A DNA stretch of 64,000 nt from contig NZ_CP089848.1 of NCBI RefSeq assembly GCF_021266465.1, positions 1,364,001 through 1,428,000 on the forward strand, written 5' to 3'. This DNA comes from Paralcaligenes sp. KSB-10. GTDB taxonomy: Bacteria; Pseudomonadota; Gammaproteobacteria; Burkholderiales; Burkholderiaceae_B. Under the pieces are notes generated by a model. The model had not been told where the DNA came from, did not search any database, and worked only from the letters and a program-made list of their open reading frames with translations. Both the position numbers and the translations under genes were made by a program. Each line of letters opens with the position of its first letter. Position 1 is the stretch's first letter. Shown here in pieces: positions 37,725-46,387 of the stretch.

Positions 37725-38423
37725 TTGAAGACTATGCCGCCCCATCGACTCCCGATACGACTATATTCATGCATAAATAACAAGACTCTCTGGCGCGCGG
37801 CCAAGTGTGCGATACTCGCCACCACAATAGCCCTCGCGGGCTGCGCCACCAACGCTCAAAGCAAATTTGCCGACTCCAGCTCGCGCAATCTTCGCGACAA
37901 CTACCTTTCACGTACCCAATCCGATCCGCTCGGCGCCTATCTTGCCGACGGCAGCCCGAACGACGACAGCTTCAACAGCAGCAGTTCCACAGTACACCCC
38001 GCCGCCACCAAGGCCCTGGCCTCGACCGCACTGAACTTCCTGGGCATCAAATACCGCTATGGCGGCGGCACCCCAAAAAGCGGCTTCGATTGCAGCGGCC
38101 TGGTTGCCTACGCCGCCGAAAAATCCCTGGGGCTCAAACTACCGCGCCGCGCCGCCGACATGGCGCACGAAGGCAAATGGATTTCGCTTGGCGATCTCAA
38201 AAAAGGCGATCTGGTCTTTTTCAATACCCTCGGGCACCGCTTTTCGCACGTCGGCATCTACCTCGGCGATCACAAGTTCGTTCATGCGCCACGCAGAGGC
38301 CAGGTAGTCCGTGTCGAAAACATGGACCAGAGCTACTGGAAAAAACGCTATAACGGCGCGCGCCGTCTGGCTGCCAACGACTCGTCCGCAAAACTGGCCA
38401 GCGAGGCCCTCAAGCAGCACTAA
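37725..38423 (+). CDS. NlpC/P60 (C40) cell-wall endopeptidase, lipoprotein
   Basis: Predicted outer-membrane-anchored peptidoglycan hydrolase cleaving gamma-D-Glu bonds (232 aa). N-terminal signal CAILATTIALAGC with lipobox Cys40; a linker (41-95) follows. The catalytic domain has Cys123 (SGFDCSGLV), His175 (FSHVGIYLG) and the third polar residue His187 (KFVHAPRRG). The first in-frame start is TTG 37725; ATG 37734 three codons later is an equal candidate. A strong terminator follows at 38449. It is similar to Spr/MepS-like enzymes; exact bond specificity is inferred. Confidence 0.92.
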   Translation: MKTMPPHRLPIRLYSCINNKTLWRAAKCAILATTIALAGCATNAQSKFADSSSRNLRDNYLSRTQSDPLGAYLADGSPNDDSFNSSSSTVHPAATKALASTALNFLGIKYRYGGGTPKSGFDCSGLVAYAAEKSLGLKLPRRAADMAHEGKWISLGDLKKGDLVFFNTLGHRFSHVGIYLGDHKFVHAPRRGQVVRVENMDQSYWKKRYNGARRLAANDSSAKLASEALKQH

Positions 38424-38448
38424 GCCGGCCCACCGTTCTTGCATATTG

Positions 38449-38482
38449 AAACGGGCACCTCTCTCGGGTGCCCGTTTTGTTT
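38449..38482 (+). terminator. Rho-independent terminator after the NlpC/P60 gene
   Basis: Perfect 11-bp stem AAACGGGCACC / GGTGCCCGTTT (38449-38459 with 38467-38477), loop TCTCTCG, then TGTTTG. It also faces the end of the convergent DUF2325 gene. Confidence 0.85.
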
Positions 38483-38511
38483 GCCGCAGGCCTGCATGCC
38501 GGGGCCGGCCC

Positions 38512-38901
38512 TCAGCGTGTTCTGCCGCCCGCCTTCTGTTTCAGGGGCGGGATAAACTGCACGGTCTGCTCTGCCCCGGATTTGTCCTTCGGGCAGGACT
38601 CGCAGTACCCACACTGATTCAAAGCCTGCTTCATGCTGCAGACTGAACGGCGGCACGCCACAACGCGCACTCCCGAGCGCTGGGCGGCGGCCCGGAATGT
38701 CTTCATGACGTTATGACCCAGAAAATCGGTCAGCAAAATAAGCAGATCCGTGCCCGACGGCAATTGCAGGGTTCTTTTTTGGTGGGCGGGATCGCGTCCG
38801 CTGATGTGGTGCCTGATGGCAATATTGTGCCCTTTCAGCAGATCGGGAATATTGCCCAGGCGATCGGCGCCCACGACAATAGCACTGACAAATCCAGACA
38901 T
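38512..38901 (-). CDS. DUF2325 protein with cysteine-rich tail, Fur-box controlled
   Basis: 129-residue soluble protein. VVGADRLGNIPDLLKGHNI, then GRDPAHQKRTLQLPSGTDLL and ILLTDFLGHNVMKTFRAAAQ, match DUF2325. After the usual RRSVCSMKQAL it has an additional CGYCESCPKD cluster (Cys-x2-Cys-x2-Cys) that could bind a metal or Fe-S cluster. A near-ideal Fur box lies 30-50 bp upstream (38931-38951), so expression should rise under iron limitation. Function is unknown; a role in iron or metal handling is inferred. Confidence 0.85.
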   Translation of the reverse strand: MSGFVSAIVVGADRLGNIPDLLKGHNIAIRHHISGRDPAHQKRTLQLPSGTDLLILLTDFLGHNVMKTFRAAAQRSGVRVVACRRSVCSMKQALNQCGYCESCPKDKSGAEQTVQFIPPLKQKAGGRTR

Positions 38902-38930
38902 AGTGGCTCCATAGGCTAATATTTAGGTAA

Positions 38931-38951
38931 TGATAATAATTCCTATTATCA
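38931..38951 (-). promoter_or_regulatory. Fur-box-like operator
   Basis: Perfect inverted repeat TGATAATA-ATTCC-TATTATCA, close to the Fur consensus (GATAATGATAATCATTATC pattern), lying just upstream of the DUF2325 start in an AT-rich region. On the minus strand it overlaps where -10/-35 boxes would lie. Confidence 0.75.
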
Positions 38952-39202
38952 TAGTCAATAAAATAATCAGCCCGGGAAAAAATAAGATGGCTCCCAGTAT
39001 GAAAAATTAAATAATTAAAAATTAACGGCTTATGAAATTTCAAGAAGTGCCGGAAATTGGCGGCTATCCCGAGCACAGCCGCAGAACCGCTTTCGAAAAC
39101 AGAGCTTTTAAGGCAAAAAAAAGCTGACAAAGTGTAAGCAATTCAGTTTGCCGTAAAGCGATATAGGGAGAATAAAGATATCTTTAAAGGAGGTATCGAA
39201 TA

Positions 39203-40420
39203 ATGATTTCCAAATCTTTACACGCAATACCCTTCGCTCTTGGCACACTCGCCATGGCGCTATCCCTGTCAACCGTGCAGGCCGCAGAACCCACCATTGT
39301 TCTGGGTGCGTCGGTGCAATTGACCGGATCGAGTGCCAATACCGGGCGCTATTATCGGGACGCGTATCAACTGGCGATCGATAAAATCAACGAAAAAGGC
39401 GGCGTCAAGGTAGATGGCAAGTCGTACAAATTGGCCCTCAAAATCTACGATAATCAATCCGACGTCAACCTGAGCGTGCGCCAATACACACAACTTGTCT
39501 CCCAAGACAAAATCCATCTGCTGCTCGGGCCCTTCGCCAGTAATTTTGCATTGGCCGACTCGGCGGTTTCGGAAAAATACCAGGTCCCCATGGTCCAGGG
39601 CGGCGGCGCCTCGGATCAGATTTTCGCGCGTAATTTCAAATACATCTTCGGCACCCTGGCCCCTGCCAGCAATTACTTCGGCAGCACCATAGCCATGCTG
39701 AAACAGGTCAAGCCGGTTCCCGCATCGGTGGCGTTGCTGTACGCCGACGATTCCTTCGACGTATCGGTGGCCAACGGCACACGGCCCCAGCTCAAAAAAG
39801 CCGGACTGAACATCGTCATGGACGAACGCTACAGCACCAACGCCAGCGACTTCAACTCCTTGCTGTCGCAAATCAAATCCAAGAAAGTCGACGCGGTACT
39901 TGTCGCCGGCCATGAAACCGAGATTCTCAATTTTGTCCGCCAGGCGAAGAGCCTGAACGTGGCACCGAAAATGTATTCGTTTACGGTCGGCGTGCCCAGC
40001 GAAGACTTCCGCAAGGCTTTGGGCAAAGATGCCGATTACGCTTTCGGCATGACCGCCTGGCTGCCGGGCCCGACGCTTAAAGACAAGTGGTTTGGCGATG
40101 CGGAGCAATTTGCCGCCGCCTACAAGGCCAAATACGGCTACGAGCCCGACTACCATGCGGCTTCGGGCGCTTCCGATGTCGAAGCCTTGGTTGTCGCTCT
40201 TGAAAAAGCCAATTCGCTGGACCCCAAGAAAGTCCGCGATGCCATCGCCGCAAGCAATTTTGACAGCCTCTACGGCAAAATCGCTTTTGGCAAGAACGGG
40301 CAGATCGACCTCGACCAAACCGTGGTCCAAGTCCAGGACGGCGCGCTGAAACCTGTGTTTGACGGCAAAGCCTTCATCAACCAGGCCAAATATCCCATGC
40401 CATCCTGGTCTGGTCGTTAA
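39203..40420 (+). CDS. livJ: Branched-chain amino acid ABC transporter, periplasmic binding protein (LivJ-like)
   Basis: 405-residue type I periplasmic binding protein with signal peptide ([20 protein letters not shown], cleavage near residue 28). The mature protein starts [20 protein letters not shown], typical of LivJ/AmiC-like ligand-binding folds. AAAGGAGG (39186-39193) precedes ATG 39203 by 9 nt. It heads the complete livHMGF operon with 24 bp to the permease. Ligand could be branched-chain or other hydrophobic amino acids, or amides; not certain. Confidence 0.92.
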   Translation: MISKSLHAIPFALGTLAMALSLSTVQAAEPTIVLGASVQLTGSSANTGRYYRDAYQLAIDKINEKGGVKVDGKSYKLALKIYDNQSDVNLSVRQYTQLVSQDKIHLLLGPFASNFALADSAVSEKYQVPMVQGGGASDQIFARNFKYIFGTLAPASNYFGSTIAMLKQVKPVPASVALLYADDSFDVSVANGTRPQLKKAGLNIVMDERYSTNASDFNSLLSQIKSKKVDAVLVAGHETEILNFVRQAKSLNVAPKMYSFTVGVPSEDFRKALGKDADYAFGMTAWLPGPTLKDKWFGDAEQFAAAYKAKYGYEPDYHAASGASDVEALVVALEKANSLDPKKVRDAIAASNFDSLYGKIAFGKNGQIDLDQTVVQVQDGALKPVFDGKAFINQAKYPMPSWSGR

Positions 40421-40444
40421 ATAGTGCGTCTTTAAGGAGTTAAC

Positions 40445-41308
40445 GTGGATTTACTTTTACAAATCCTCGTCAACGGAATCCTGCAAGGGGGGTTGTACGC
40501 CATCATGGCGCTCGGCCTCGCCCTTGTCTGGGGTGTGTTGAATATTGTGAACTTGGCCCATGGGGCCTTTATTATGCTGGGAGCCTATATCTCCTGGTAC
40601 TTATTTACTTACGTGGGCATCGATCCGTTTCTTGGCTTGCCCATCACCGCTTGCGTCATGTTCGCGGTGGGTTATGGCATACAGCGCGGCCTGCTCAACC
40701 TGATCGCCCGCGCGCCGATGTTCAACACCTTGCTGATTACTTTCGGGCTTGAAGTGGTTTTGACCTATATGGCGCAATTGATCTTTTCCGCCGACTTCAG
40801 AACCATCAACCCCGTTTATGCCGGCAGCAGCTTTACCCTGGGCCATCTCACCATCCCCGCCGTCAGGCTGGCCGCGTTCGGCGTGGCCATGGTATTGACA
40901 CTGGCCATGTGGTATTTCCTGCTGCGCTCCCGTCTGGGGCGCGCCATCCGGGCAACCGCCCAGAACCTGGTTGCCGCGCGCCTTTACGGCGTGGAGCCCA
41001 GGCACTTGTATGCCGTGACTTTCGGCCTGGGGCTGGCCCTGGCCGGCGCGGCCGGCGGCCTGTACGGGACCGTCTCGCAAATCAACCCTTATATCGGAGC
41101 CACGCTCACCGCCAAATCCTTTGCCATAGCGATTATCGGCGGCCTGGACAACCCTCTGGGAGTAATCGTAGGCGGCCTGTTCCTGGGGCTTATCGAAGCA
41201 CTGACCGCACTCTATATCGGCCCAACCTTCTCCGATGTCGCAAGTTTCGGTGTGCTGGTCCTGGTTCTGATTGTGCGGCCTAGCGGCCTGCTCGGGAGAA
41301 CCGCATGA
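40445..41308 (+). CDS. livH: Branched-chain amino acid ABC transporter, permease LivH
   Basis: 287-residue inner-membrane permease with about eight helices: LLLQILVNGILQGGLYAIMA, ALGLALVWGVLNIVNLAHGA (conserved family motif) and GGLDNPLGVIVGGLFLGLIE. GTG start at 40445, with AAGGAG about 7 nt upstream. The stop overlaps the ATG of livM by 4 bp (ATGA). Confidence 0.94.
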   Translation: MDLLLQILVNGILQGGLYAIMALGLALVWGVLNIVNLAHGAFIMLGAYISWYLFTYVGIDPFLGLPITACVMFAVGYGIQRGLLNLIARAPMFNTLLITFGLEVVLTYMAQLIFSADFRTINPVYAGSSFTLGHLTIPAVRLAAFGVAMVLTLAMWYFLLRSRLGRAIRATAQNLVAARLYGVEPRHLYAVTFGLGLALAGAAGGLYGTVSQINPYIGATLTAKSFAIAIIGGLDNPLGVIVGGLFLGLIEALTALYIGPTFSDVASFGVLVLVLIVRPSGLLGRTA

Positions 41309-42252
41309 AAACAATGCGCGCAATCCTGCTCGTGGCAGTCATCATCGCCTTGGTGCTGCTGCCCAAATACGGCTCCGACGTGGTGATTCAATTCGGAATC
41401 AGCACCTTGTTGCTGGCGGTTCTGGCCCAAGGCTGGAATATCATCGGCGGATACACAGGCTACGCCTCGTTCGGCAACTCGGTCTTCTACGGACTGGGCA
41501 GCTACGGGGTCGGCATAGCCATGGTTCAGTGGCACCTGCCATTTGCCTTCGGCATGGCGTTCGGGGTGATCCTGGCCGTGATATTCGCCCTGTGCCTCGG
41601 GCTTCCGGTGTTGCGGCTCAAGGGCCACTACTTCGCCATCGCCACCCTGGCGCTCGCCCAGGTCATGATCGCCATCGTTTCCAACGTCAAGATCGCCGGC
41701 CAGAACATCGGCCTGGTGTTGCCGCCGCTGAATAACGACCCCCTGTTCTATGAACTCTCTCTAGGGCTGCTGATACTCGTCACCTTGACGATCTATTGGC
41801 TGACGCGAAGCCGCTTCGGCTTTGGCCTGATCGCGATACGCGAAAACGAAGAAGGCGCCGTGGTCATGGGCGTCGACACCACGCGCTACAAGATCATGGC
41901 GTTCGCACTGGCGGGGATCTTCAGCGCCCTGGCCGGCGGCATCCATGCCTACTGGATCACCTTCCTGGACCCCGAAAGCGCCTTCGACATCACGCTTAAC
42001 GTCAAGATGATCATCATGGCGGTGTTCGGCGGGCCAGGCACAATCCTGGGACCTATCGTCGGCTCGTTCATCCTGTCGGCCATCTCGGAAGTGTTGTCCA
42101 GCGAAGTCACCAGCATCGCAGGCCTGTTCTTTGGCGCGGTGATCGTCGTTGCCGTAGTCCTGATGCCGCGCGGCCTGGCTGACGTCATACGGCGCTTTCA
42201 CCGCTCGGGCTGGCGCTATTTTGTGGAAAATATTCGGGCCAATCGCTTATGA
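41305..42252 (+). CDS. livM: Branched-chain amino acid ABC transporter, permease LivM
   Basis: 315-residue second permease. Family motif NIIGGYTGYASFGNSVFYGL near the N-terminus and FGGPGTILGPIVGSFILSAI near the C-terminus. It forms the heterodimeric channel with LivH. It overlaps livH and livG by 4 bp each, so the operon is translationally coupled. Confidence 0.94.
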   Translation: MKTMRAILLVAVIIALVLLPKYGSDVVIQFGISTLLLAVLAQGWNIIGGYTGYASFGNSVFYGLGSYGVGIAMVQWHLPFAFGMAFGVILAVIFALCLGLPVLRLKGHYFAIATLALAQVMIAIVSNVKIAGQNIGLVLPPLNNDPLFYELSLGLLILVTLTIYWLTRSRFGFGLIAIRENEEGAVVMGVDTTRYKIMAFALAGIFSALAGGIHAYWITFLDPESAFDITLNVKMIIMAVFGGPGTILGPIVGSFILSAISEVLSSEVTSIAGLFFGAVIVVAVVLMPRGLADVIRRFHRSGWRYFVENIRANRL

Positions 42253-42983
42253 CACCCATTTTAGAAGCACGCCATCTGACACGCCGCTTTTCCGGCCTGC
42301 TGGCCGTCAACAACGTCAGTTTCACGCTCAACCAAGGTGAGATCCTGGGCTTCATCGGCCCCAATGGAGCCGGCAAGACCACGCTGATCAGCCTGATCAG
42401 CGGCACCCTGCCTCCCACCGAAGGCGAGGTTTTTTTCCAGGACCGCCCCATCAACTCGGTGCCCGCCTATCAGCGCGCGCGGCTGGGCATAGGCCGGACC
42501 TTCCAGATCATGCGCCCCTTCCCCGGCCTGTCGGTGCTGGACAATGTGGCCGTAGGCGCACTGTTCGGACGCGGCGGCGGCGAAAAAAAGCTCAGCGTCG
42601 CCCGGGAAAAAGCCCGTGAATGCCTGACATTCGTGGGCCTGGGCAAACATGTGGATCATCGCGCCGAAGAACTGGGCGGCCCCGACCGCAAGCGTCTTGA
42701 ACTGGCCAAGGCCCTGGCCATGCAGCCTCGCGTTCTGCTTTGCGACGAAGTGATGGCCGGCCTGAACCTGGTCGAAATCGATGAAGTCATCGAAGTCATA
42801 CGCAAGGTTCGCAGCGAAGGCATCAGCATTATCGTCATCGAGCACGTCATCAAAGCCATCAAGACACTGTCGGACCGGATCATGGTGCTGCACCACGGCG
42901 AGAAGATTGCCGACGGAGTACCCGATGAGGTTCTTGCAAACTCGACCGTGATCGAAGCTTATTTAGGAAAAAAACGAACATGA
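42249..42983 (+). CDS. livG: Branched-chain amino acid ABC transporter, ATPase LivG
   Basis: 244-residue ATPase. Walker A GPNGAGKTTLISLIS, Walker B VLLCDEVMAGLN, and the LivG-specific loop IGRTFQIMRPFPGLSVLDNV are all present. The ABC signature region reads ELGGPDRKRLELAKAL, which departs from the usual Leu-Ser/Pro-x-Gly-x-x-Arg form, though some LivG proteins also vary here. It overlaps livM and livF by 4 bp each. Confidence 0.93.
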   Translation: MTPILEARHLTRRFSGLLAVNNVSFTLNQGEILGFIGPNGAGKTTLISLISGTLPPTEGEVFFQDRPINSVPAYQRARLGIGRTFQIMRPFPGLSVLDNVAVGALFGRGGGEKKLSVAREKARECLTFVGLGKHVDHRAEELGGPDRKRLELAKALAMQPRVLLCDEVMAGLNLVEIDEVIEVIRKVRSEGISIIVIEHVIKAIKTLSDRIMVLHHGEKIADGVPDEVLANSTVIEAYLGKKRT

Positions 42984-43708
42984 ATCCCAGCCCTGGCGCC
43001 TCCCCCCTGCTGCAGCTGAACGGCGTGTCGGCAGGCTACGGAGAAATGTCGGTCATCAACGATATAAATCTCGACATTTTTCCATCCGAGATCGTCGCCC
43101 TGGTGGGCAGCAACGGTGCAGGCAAGACAACGCTGTTGCGCGTCTTGTCCCGCCTGCTGCACTGCAAAGGCGATATCCGCTTCAACGGCACGCTCATTAC
43201 CGAATACACACCCGACCAGGTTTTTGAACTGGGCATGGTGCAAGTCCCCGAAGGCAGGCAACTGTTCGACCGCATGTCGGTGCAGGACAATCTGCTGATG
43301 GGAGCCTATCACCGCCCCAGCCGCGCTGAAGTCGCCCAGGATCTGGAAAAGATCTACGCGCTCTTCCCACGCATGGCCGAACGGCGCAAACAACTGGCCG
43401 GCAGCATGTCCGGCGGCGAACAGCAAATGTGCGCCATGGCGCGCGCCATGATGGCCAGGCCGGTGCTGCTGATGGTCGATGAGATGAGCCTGGGCCTGGC
43501 CCCGATCATTGTCGACCAGCTCATGGATGTGCTCGTCAGCATCCGGGGCCAAGGTGTCACTGTCCTGCTGGTCGAACAGGATATTCACCTGGCCCTGGCC
43601 GCAGCCGATCGCGGCTACGTGGTGGAAACCGGCAAAATCGTACGCCAGGGTCCCGCCAAGGAATTGATAGACGACCCCGCCCTGCAACGCGCCTACCTGG
43701 GACTTTGA
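42980..43708 (+). CDS. livF: Branched-chain amino acid ABC transporter, ATPase LivF
   Basis: 242-residue ATPase. Walker A GSNGAGKTTLLRVLS, signature SMSGGEQQMCAMARAM, Walker B VLLMVDEMSLGLAP. It completes the transporter: LivJ (binding), LivH/LivM (channel), LivG/LivF (ATPases). It converges with cysB; a long hairpin without T-tract (43723-43762) lies between. Confidence 0.94.
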   Translation: MNPSPGASPLLQLNGVSAGYGEMSVINDINLDIFPSEIVALVGSNGAGKTTLLRVLSRLLHCKGDIRFNGTLITEYTPDQVFELGMVQVPEGRQLFDRMSVQDNLLMGAYHRPSRAEVAQDLEKIYALFPRMAERRKQLAGSMSGGEQQMCAMARAMMARPVLLMVDEMSLGLAPIIVDQLMDVLVSIRGQGVTVLLVEQDIHLALAAADRGYVVETGKIVRQGPAKELIDDPALQRAYLGL

Positions 43709-43722
43709 CTCCCGTCGGGCCC

Positions 43723-43762
43723 TGTGAGCCACTCGTCGGAGATGCACCGACGGCGGCTCACA
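43723..43762. terminator. Possible bidirectional stem-loop between livF and cysB
   Basis: TGTGAGCC (43723-43730) pairs with GGCTCACA (43755-43762), with an inner stem CGTCGG / CCGACG. There is no T-run on either side, so it may rather be an RNA-stabilising or Rho-dependent end than an intrinsic terminator. Confidence 0.45.
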
Positions 43763-43792
43763 AGCCCTGCCCCAGCTTCCGAACAGGACAAC

Positions 43793-44746
43793 TTATTCCT
43801 CAGCAGGCGCGGCACCGTCGACAGCACGCTGAACCACTTCACGGGTCAGGTTGGACGCCAGCATTTCGAGCAGCACAAAAACATAATCACGCAGAAATAC
43901 GCCCGACTTGACCGCAACCCGGGTCACATGCGTGCCGAACAGATGGCCCGCCGGCAAGCCCACCAGGCCCTTGTCGCGGCGCGGATCAAAGGCCATGCCC
44001 GCGATAATGCCTATACCCATGCCCACATCCACATAGGTCTTGATCACATCGGCATCAATCGCCTCGAGCACGATATCCGGTGTCACGTTGCTTGCGGCAA
44101 AAACCTCGTCAATCGTGCAGCGGCCCGAAAATGCCCTGTCGTACGTCACAATCGGATATTGCGCCAATTGCTCGAGTGTCAGTTTTTTAGCCTCGCTCGA
44201 GGTAAGCTCGGCCAAGGGATGATCGGGGCGCACCACAATGACATGCTCCCACGAATAGACCGGCAAGGCGGCCAGGCCCGCCGTCATGCTCAGCGTTTCG
44301 GTCGCGATCGCCACATCGGCCTGTTCATGCAGCACCATTTGGGCCAGTTGCGGAGGATTGCCCTCGGCCAGCGACAAGCGCACTTTGGGGAATTTCTCGC
44401 GAAAAGCCGGAATGACCCGCGGGAGAATGTACCGGGCCTGCGCATGCGTGCAGGCAATCACCAGGCCGCCTTCGTCGCGGCGCGCGAACTCATCGCTGAC
44501 TTTTTTCAGATTATCGACTTCGCGCATAATGCGGTCGATTACGTGCGACACAACCGCGCCCGGCTTGGTCAGGCCCTTGATGCGCTTGCCATGCCGCTCG
44601 AAAATCTTGATGCCCAATTCGTCTTCGAATTCGATAATGGCCTTGGACACCCCCGGTTGCGAGGTAAAAAGCGTGCGTGCGGCCTCCGTCAAATTGAAAT
44701 TGCGCCGTATGGTTTCACGCACAAAACGAAATTGCTGGAGATTCAT
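43793..44746 (-). CDS. cysB: CysB-type LysR regulator
   Basis: 317-residue LysR protein. Its N-terminus MNLQQFRFVRETIRRNFNLT, the helix-turn-helix AARTLFTSQPGVSKAIIEFE and the effector segment CTHAQARYILPRVIPAFREK are diagnostic of the CysB/Cbl branch, which controls sulfate assimilation with N-acetylserine as inducer. No cys genes are next to it. The only Shine-Dalgarno-like AAGGG lies inside the hairpin at 44751-44774, immediately in front of the start. Confidence 0.93.
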   Translation of the reverse strand: MNLQQFRFVRETIRRNFNLTEAARTLFTSQPGVSKAIIEFEDELGIKIFERHGKRIKGLTKPGAVVSHVIDRIMREVDNLKKVSDEFARRDEGGLVIACTHAQARYILPRVIPAFREKFPKVRLSLAEGNPPQLAQMVLHEQADVAIATETLSMTAGLAALPVYSWEHVIVVRPDHPLAELTSSEAKKLTLEQLAQYPIVTYDRAFSGRCTIDEVFAASNVTPDIVLEAIDADVIKTYVDVGMGIGIIAGMAFDPRRDKGLVGLPAGHLFGTHVTRVAVKSGVFLRDYVFVLLEMLASNLTREVVQRAVDGAAPAEE

Positions 44747-44774
44747 AAAAAATAGCCCTTTAGGAAGGGCTATT
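44747..44774 (-). terminator. Terminator-like hairpin abutting the cysB start codon
   Basis: On the minus strand AATAGCCCTT pairs with AAGGGCTATT around the loop CCTA, followed by TTTTTT and then directly by the cysB ATG (44744-44746). It probably ends the mmsA transcript. Its 3' arm contains the AAGGG that would be the cysB ribosome site, so it could also repress cysB translation by sequestration. Confidence 0.75.
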
Positions 44775-44818
44775 GTATGTTATATAAGAATAAATATTAA
44801 TTATTTTTAGTTATAAGC

Positions 44819-46312
44819 TTACTTCATGGAGATGGTTGTATTGACCCCTGTATGGTGCGCCGACCAGCGTGCCGTCACGGTCTTGGTCTGCGTCCAGAAC
44901 TGAACGGCCTGCTTGCCGTTGGGCCCGAGGTCGCCCAGCTTGGAAGCGCGCGAGCCTGTAAAGCTGAACCAGGCGACGGGAACAGGAATCGGAATATTGA
45001 TACCGATCTGGCCGACGTCGATATTATTCTGGAAGTAGCGCGCCGAACCGCCGTCCTGCGTAAACACCGACACCCCATTGCCGTTCGGATTCTGGTTGAT
45101 GAACTCAACGGCCTCTTCGAGCGTTTCGGCGCCTACCACGCACAACACCGGCCCGAACACTTCCTCCTGGTAAATCGACATATCGGCCTTGACGTCCTTG
45201 AACACCGTAGGGCCGACGAAATTGCCCTTGGCGTAGCCCGATACCTCAATATTGCGGCCATCGAGCACCAGCGCGGCACCCTCGTCGGCACCTTTCTGAA
45301 TCAGGCTCTCGACCCGTTTACGGGCATTGGGCGATACCAGCGGGCCCAGGTCGGCCTTGCGATCCAGCCCGGCATTGACCTTGAGCTTTTTGGCGCGTTC
45401 GATGAAATCGGGCAGCCAATCGCGGGCCTCGCCCACCAGCACTGCCACCGAAATCGCCATGCAGCGCTGGCCGGCCGCTCCAAAAGCCGCGCCCAGAAGT
45501 TGATTCAAGGCCGCTTCGCGATCGGCATCGGGCAAAATGACGCAATGATTCTTGGCGCCCATCATGGCCTGGCAGCGCTTGCCGGCTTCAGACGCGCGAC
45601 GATAGATGTGCGACCCGACATGCGTGGAACCGATGAAGGAAATAGCCTTGATATCGGGATGATCGCACAAACCATTGGCAATCTCGGGTCCGCCATGCAC
45701 CACGTTCAGCACGCCCGGGGGCAGGCCCGCCTCGAGAGCCAGCTGAGCCAGCAGCAAAGACGAGCTGGGGTCTTGCTCCGAGGGCTTCAATATGAACGAG
45801 TTGCCTGCCGTCACCGCTATCGGGAACATGAAACAAGGCAGCATGATGGGAAAATTGAAGGCGGTAATCCCGGCGCAAACACCCAGGGGCTGAATCAAGG
45901 TATAGACATCGATACCCGTGGCGGCGTTTTCAGCGTATTCGCCCAATTGCAGGCTGGCCATGGAGCAGGCATGTTCGATGACTTCCAGGCCGCGACCGAC
46001 TTCGCCCTCGGCATCAGGCAGGGTCTTGCCATGCTCCAGAGTAATCAGCTCGGCCAGTTTTGTGGTGTTGTCCCGCACCAGCTTCTGCAAATTCAGCATG
46101 ATGCGCATGCGGGCGCCCTGACTCGTATTGCGCCAGGTCTGGAATGCCTTTTTCGAGTCGGCGACAGCCAGGTCGAGTTCGTCCTTGGTCGCAAACGGCA
46201 CTTGCGCCACGACTTCCTGGGTTGCGGGATTGATCACGTCGCGCCACTCGGTGGTTTTCGACTGGACCAATTTGCCTCCGATAAGCAGAGGGATACGGGG
46301 TACGGCACTCAT
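44819..46312 (-). CDS. mmsA: Methylmalonate-semialdehyde dehydrogenase (CoA-acylating)
   Basis: Converts methylmalonate semialdehyde to propionyl-CoA (and malonate semialdehyde to acetyl-CoA) in valine and inositol degradation. 497 residues from ATG 46312, which has AAGGAG 8 nt upstream. ALDH landmarks: ITAFNFPIMLPCFMFPIAVT, FIGSTHVGSHIYRRASEAGK, and the catalytic Cys in FGAAGQRCMAISVAVLVG. The family-specific HCVILPDADREAALNQL block separates it from other ALDHs. It follows a periplasmic binding protein gene and is opposite a LysR gene 1.4 kb upstream. Confidence 0.95.
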   Translation of the reverse strand: MSAVPRIPLLIGGKLVQSKTTEWRDVINPATQEVVAQVPFATKDELDLAVADSKKAFQTWRNTSQGARMRIMLNLQKLVRDNTTKLAELITLEHGKTLPDAEGEVGRGLEVIEHACSMASLQLGEYAENAATGIDVYTLIQPLGVCAGITAFNFPIMLPCFMFPIAVTAGNSFILKPSEQDPSSSLLLAQLALEAGLPPGVLNVVHGGPEIANGLCDHPDIKAISFIGSTHVGSHIYRRASEAGKRCQAMMGAKNHCVILPDADREAALNQLLGAAFGAAGQRCMAISVAVLVGEARDWLPDFIERAKKLKVNAGLDRKADLGPLVSPNARKRVESLIQKGADEGAALVLDGRNIEVSGYAKGNFVGPTVFKDVKADMSIYQEEVFGPVLCVVGAETLEEAVEFINQNPNGNGVSVFTQDGGSARYFQNNIDVGQIGINIPIPVPVAWFSFTGSRASKLGDLGPNGKQAVQFWTQTKTVTARWSAHHTGVNTTISMK

Positions 46313-46387
46313 TAAGGTCTCCTTGGCGCATGCCATCATGCGCGCTGTGTGATGGATTGGCGATGGCTATCGGGCTTTGCGCCCGGC

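Noticed and set aside
38711-39130. 139-codon frame upstream of and overlapping the DUF2325 gene
   Set aside because: Runs through the Fur box and AT-rich control region; out of frame with the conserved protein.
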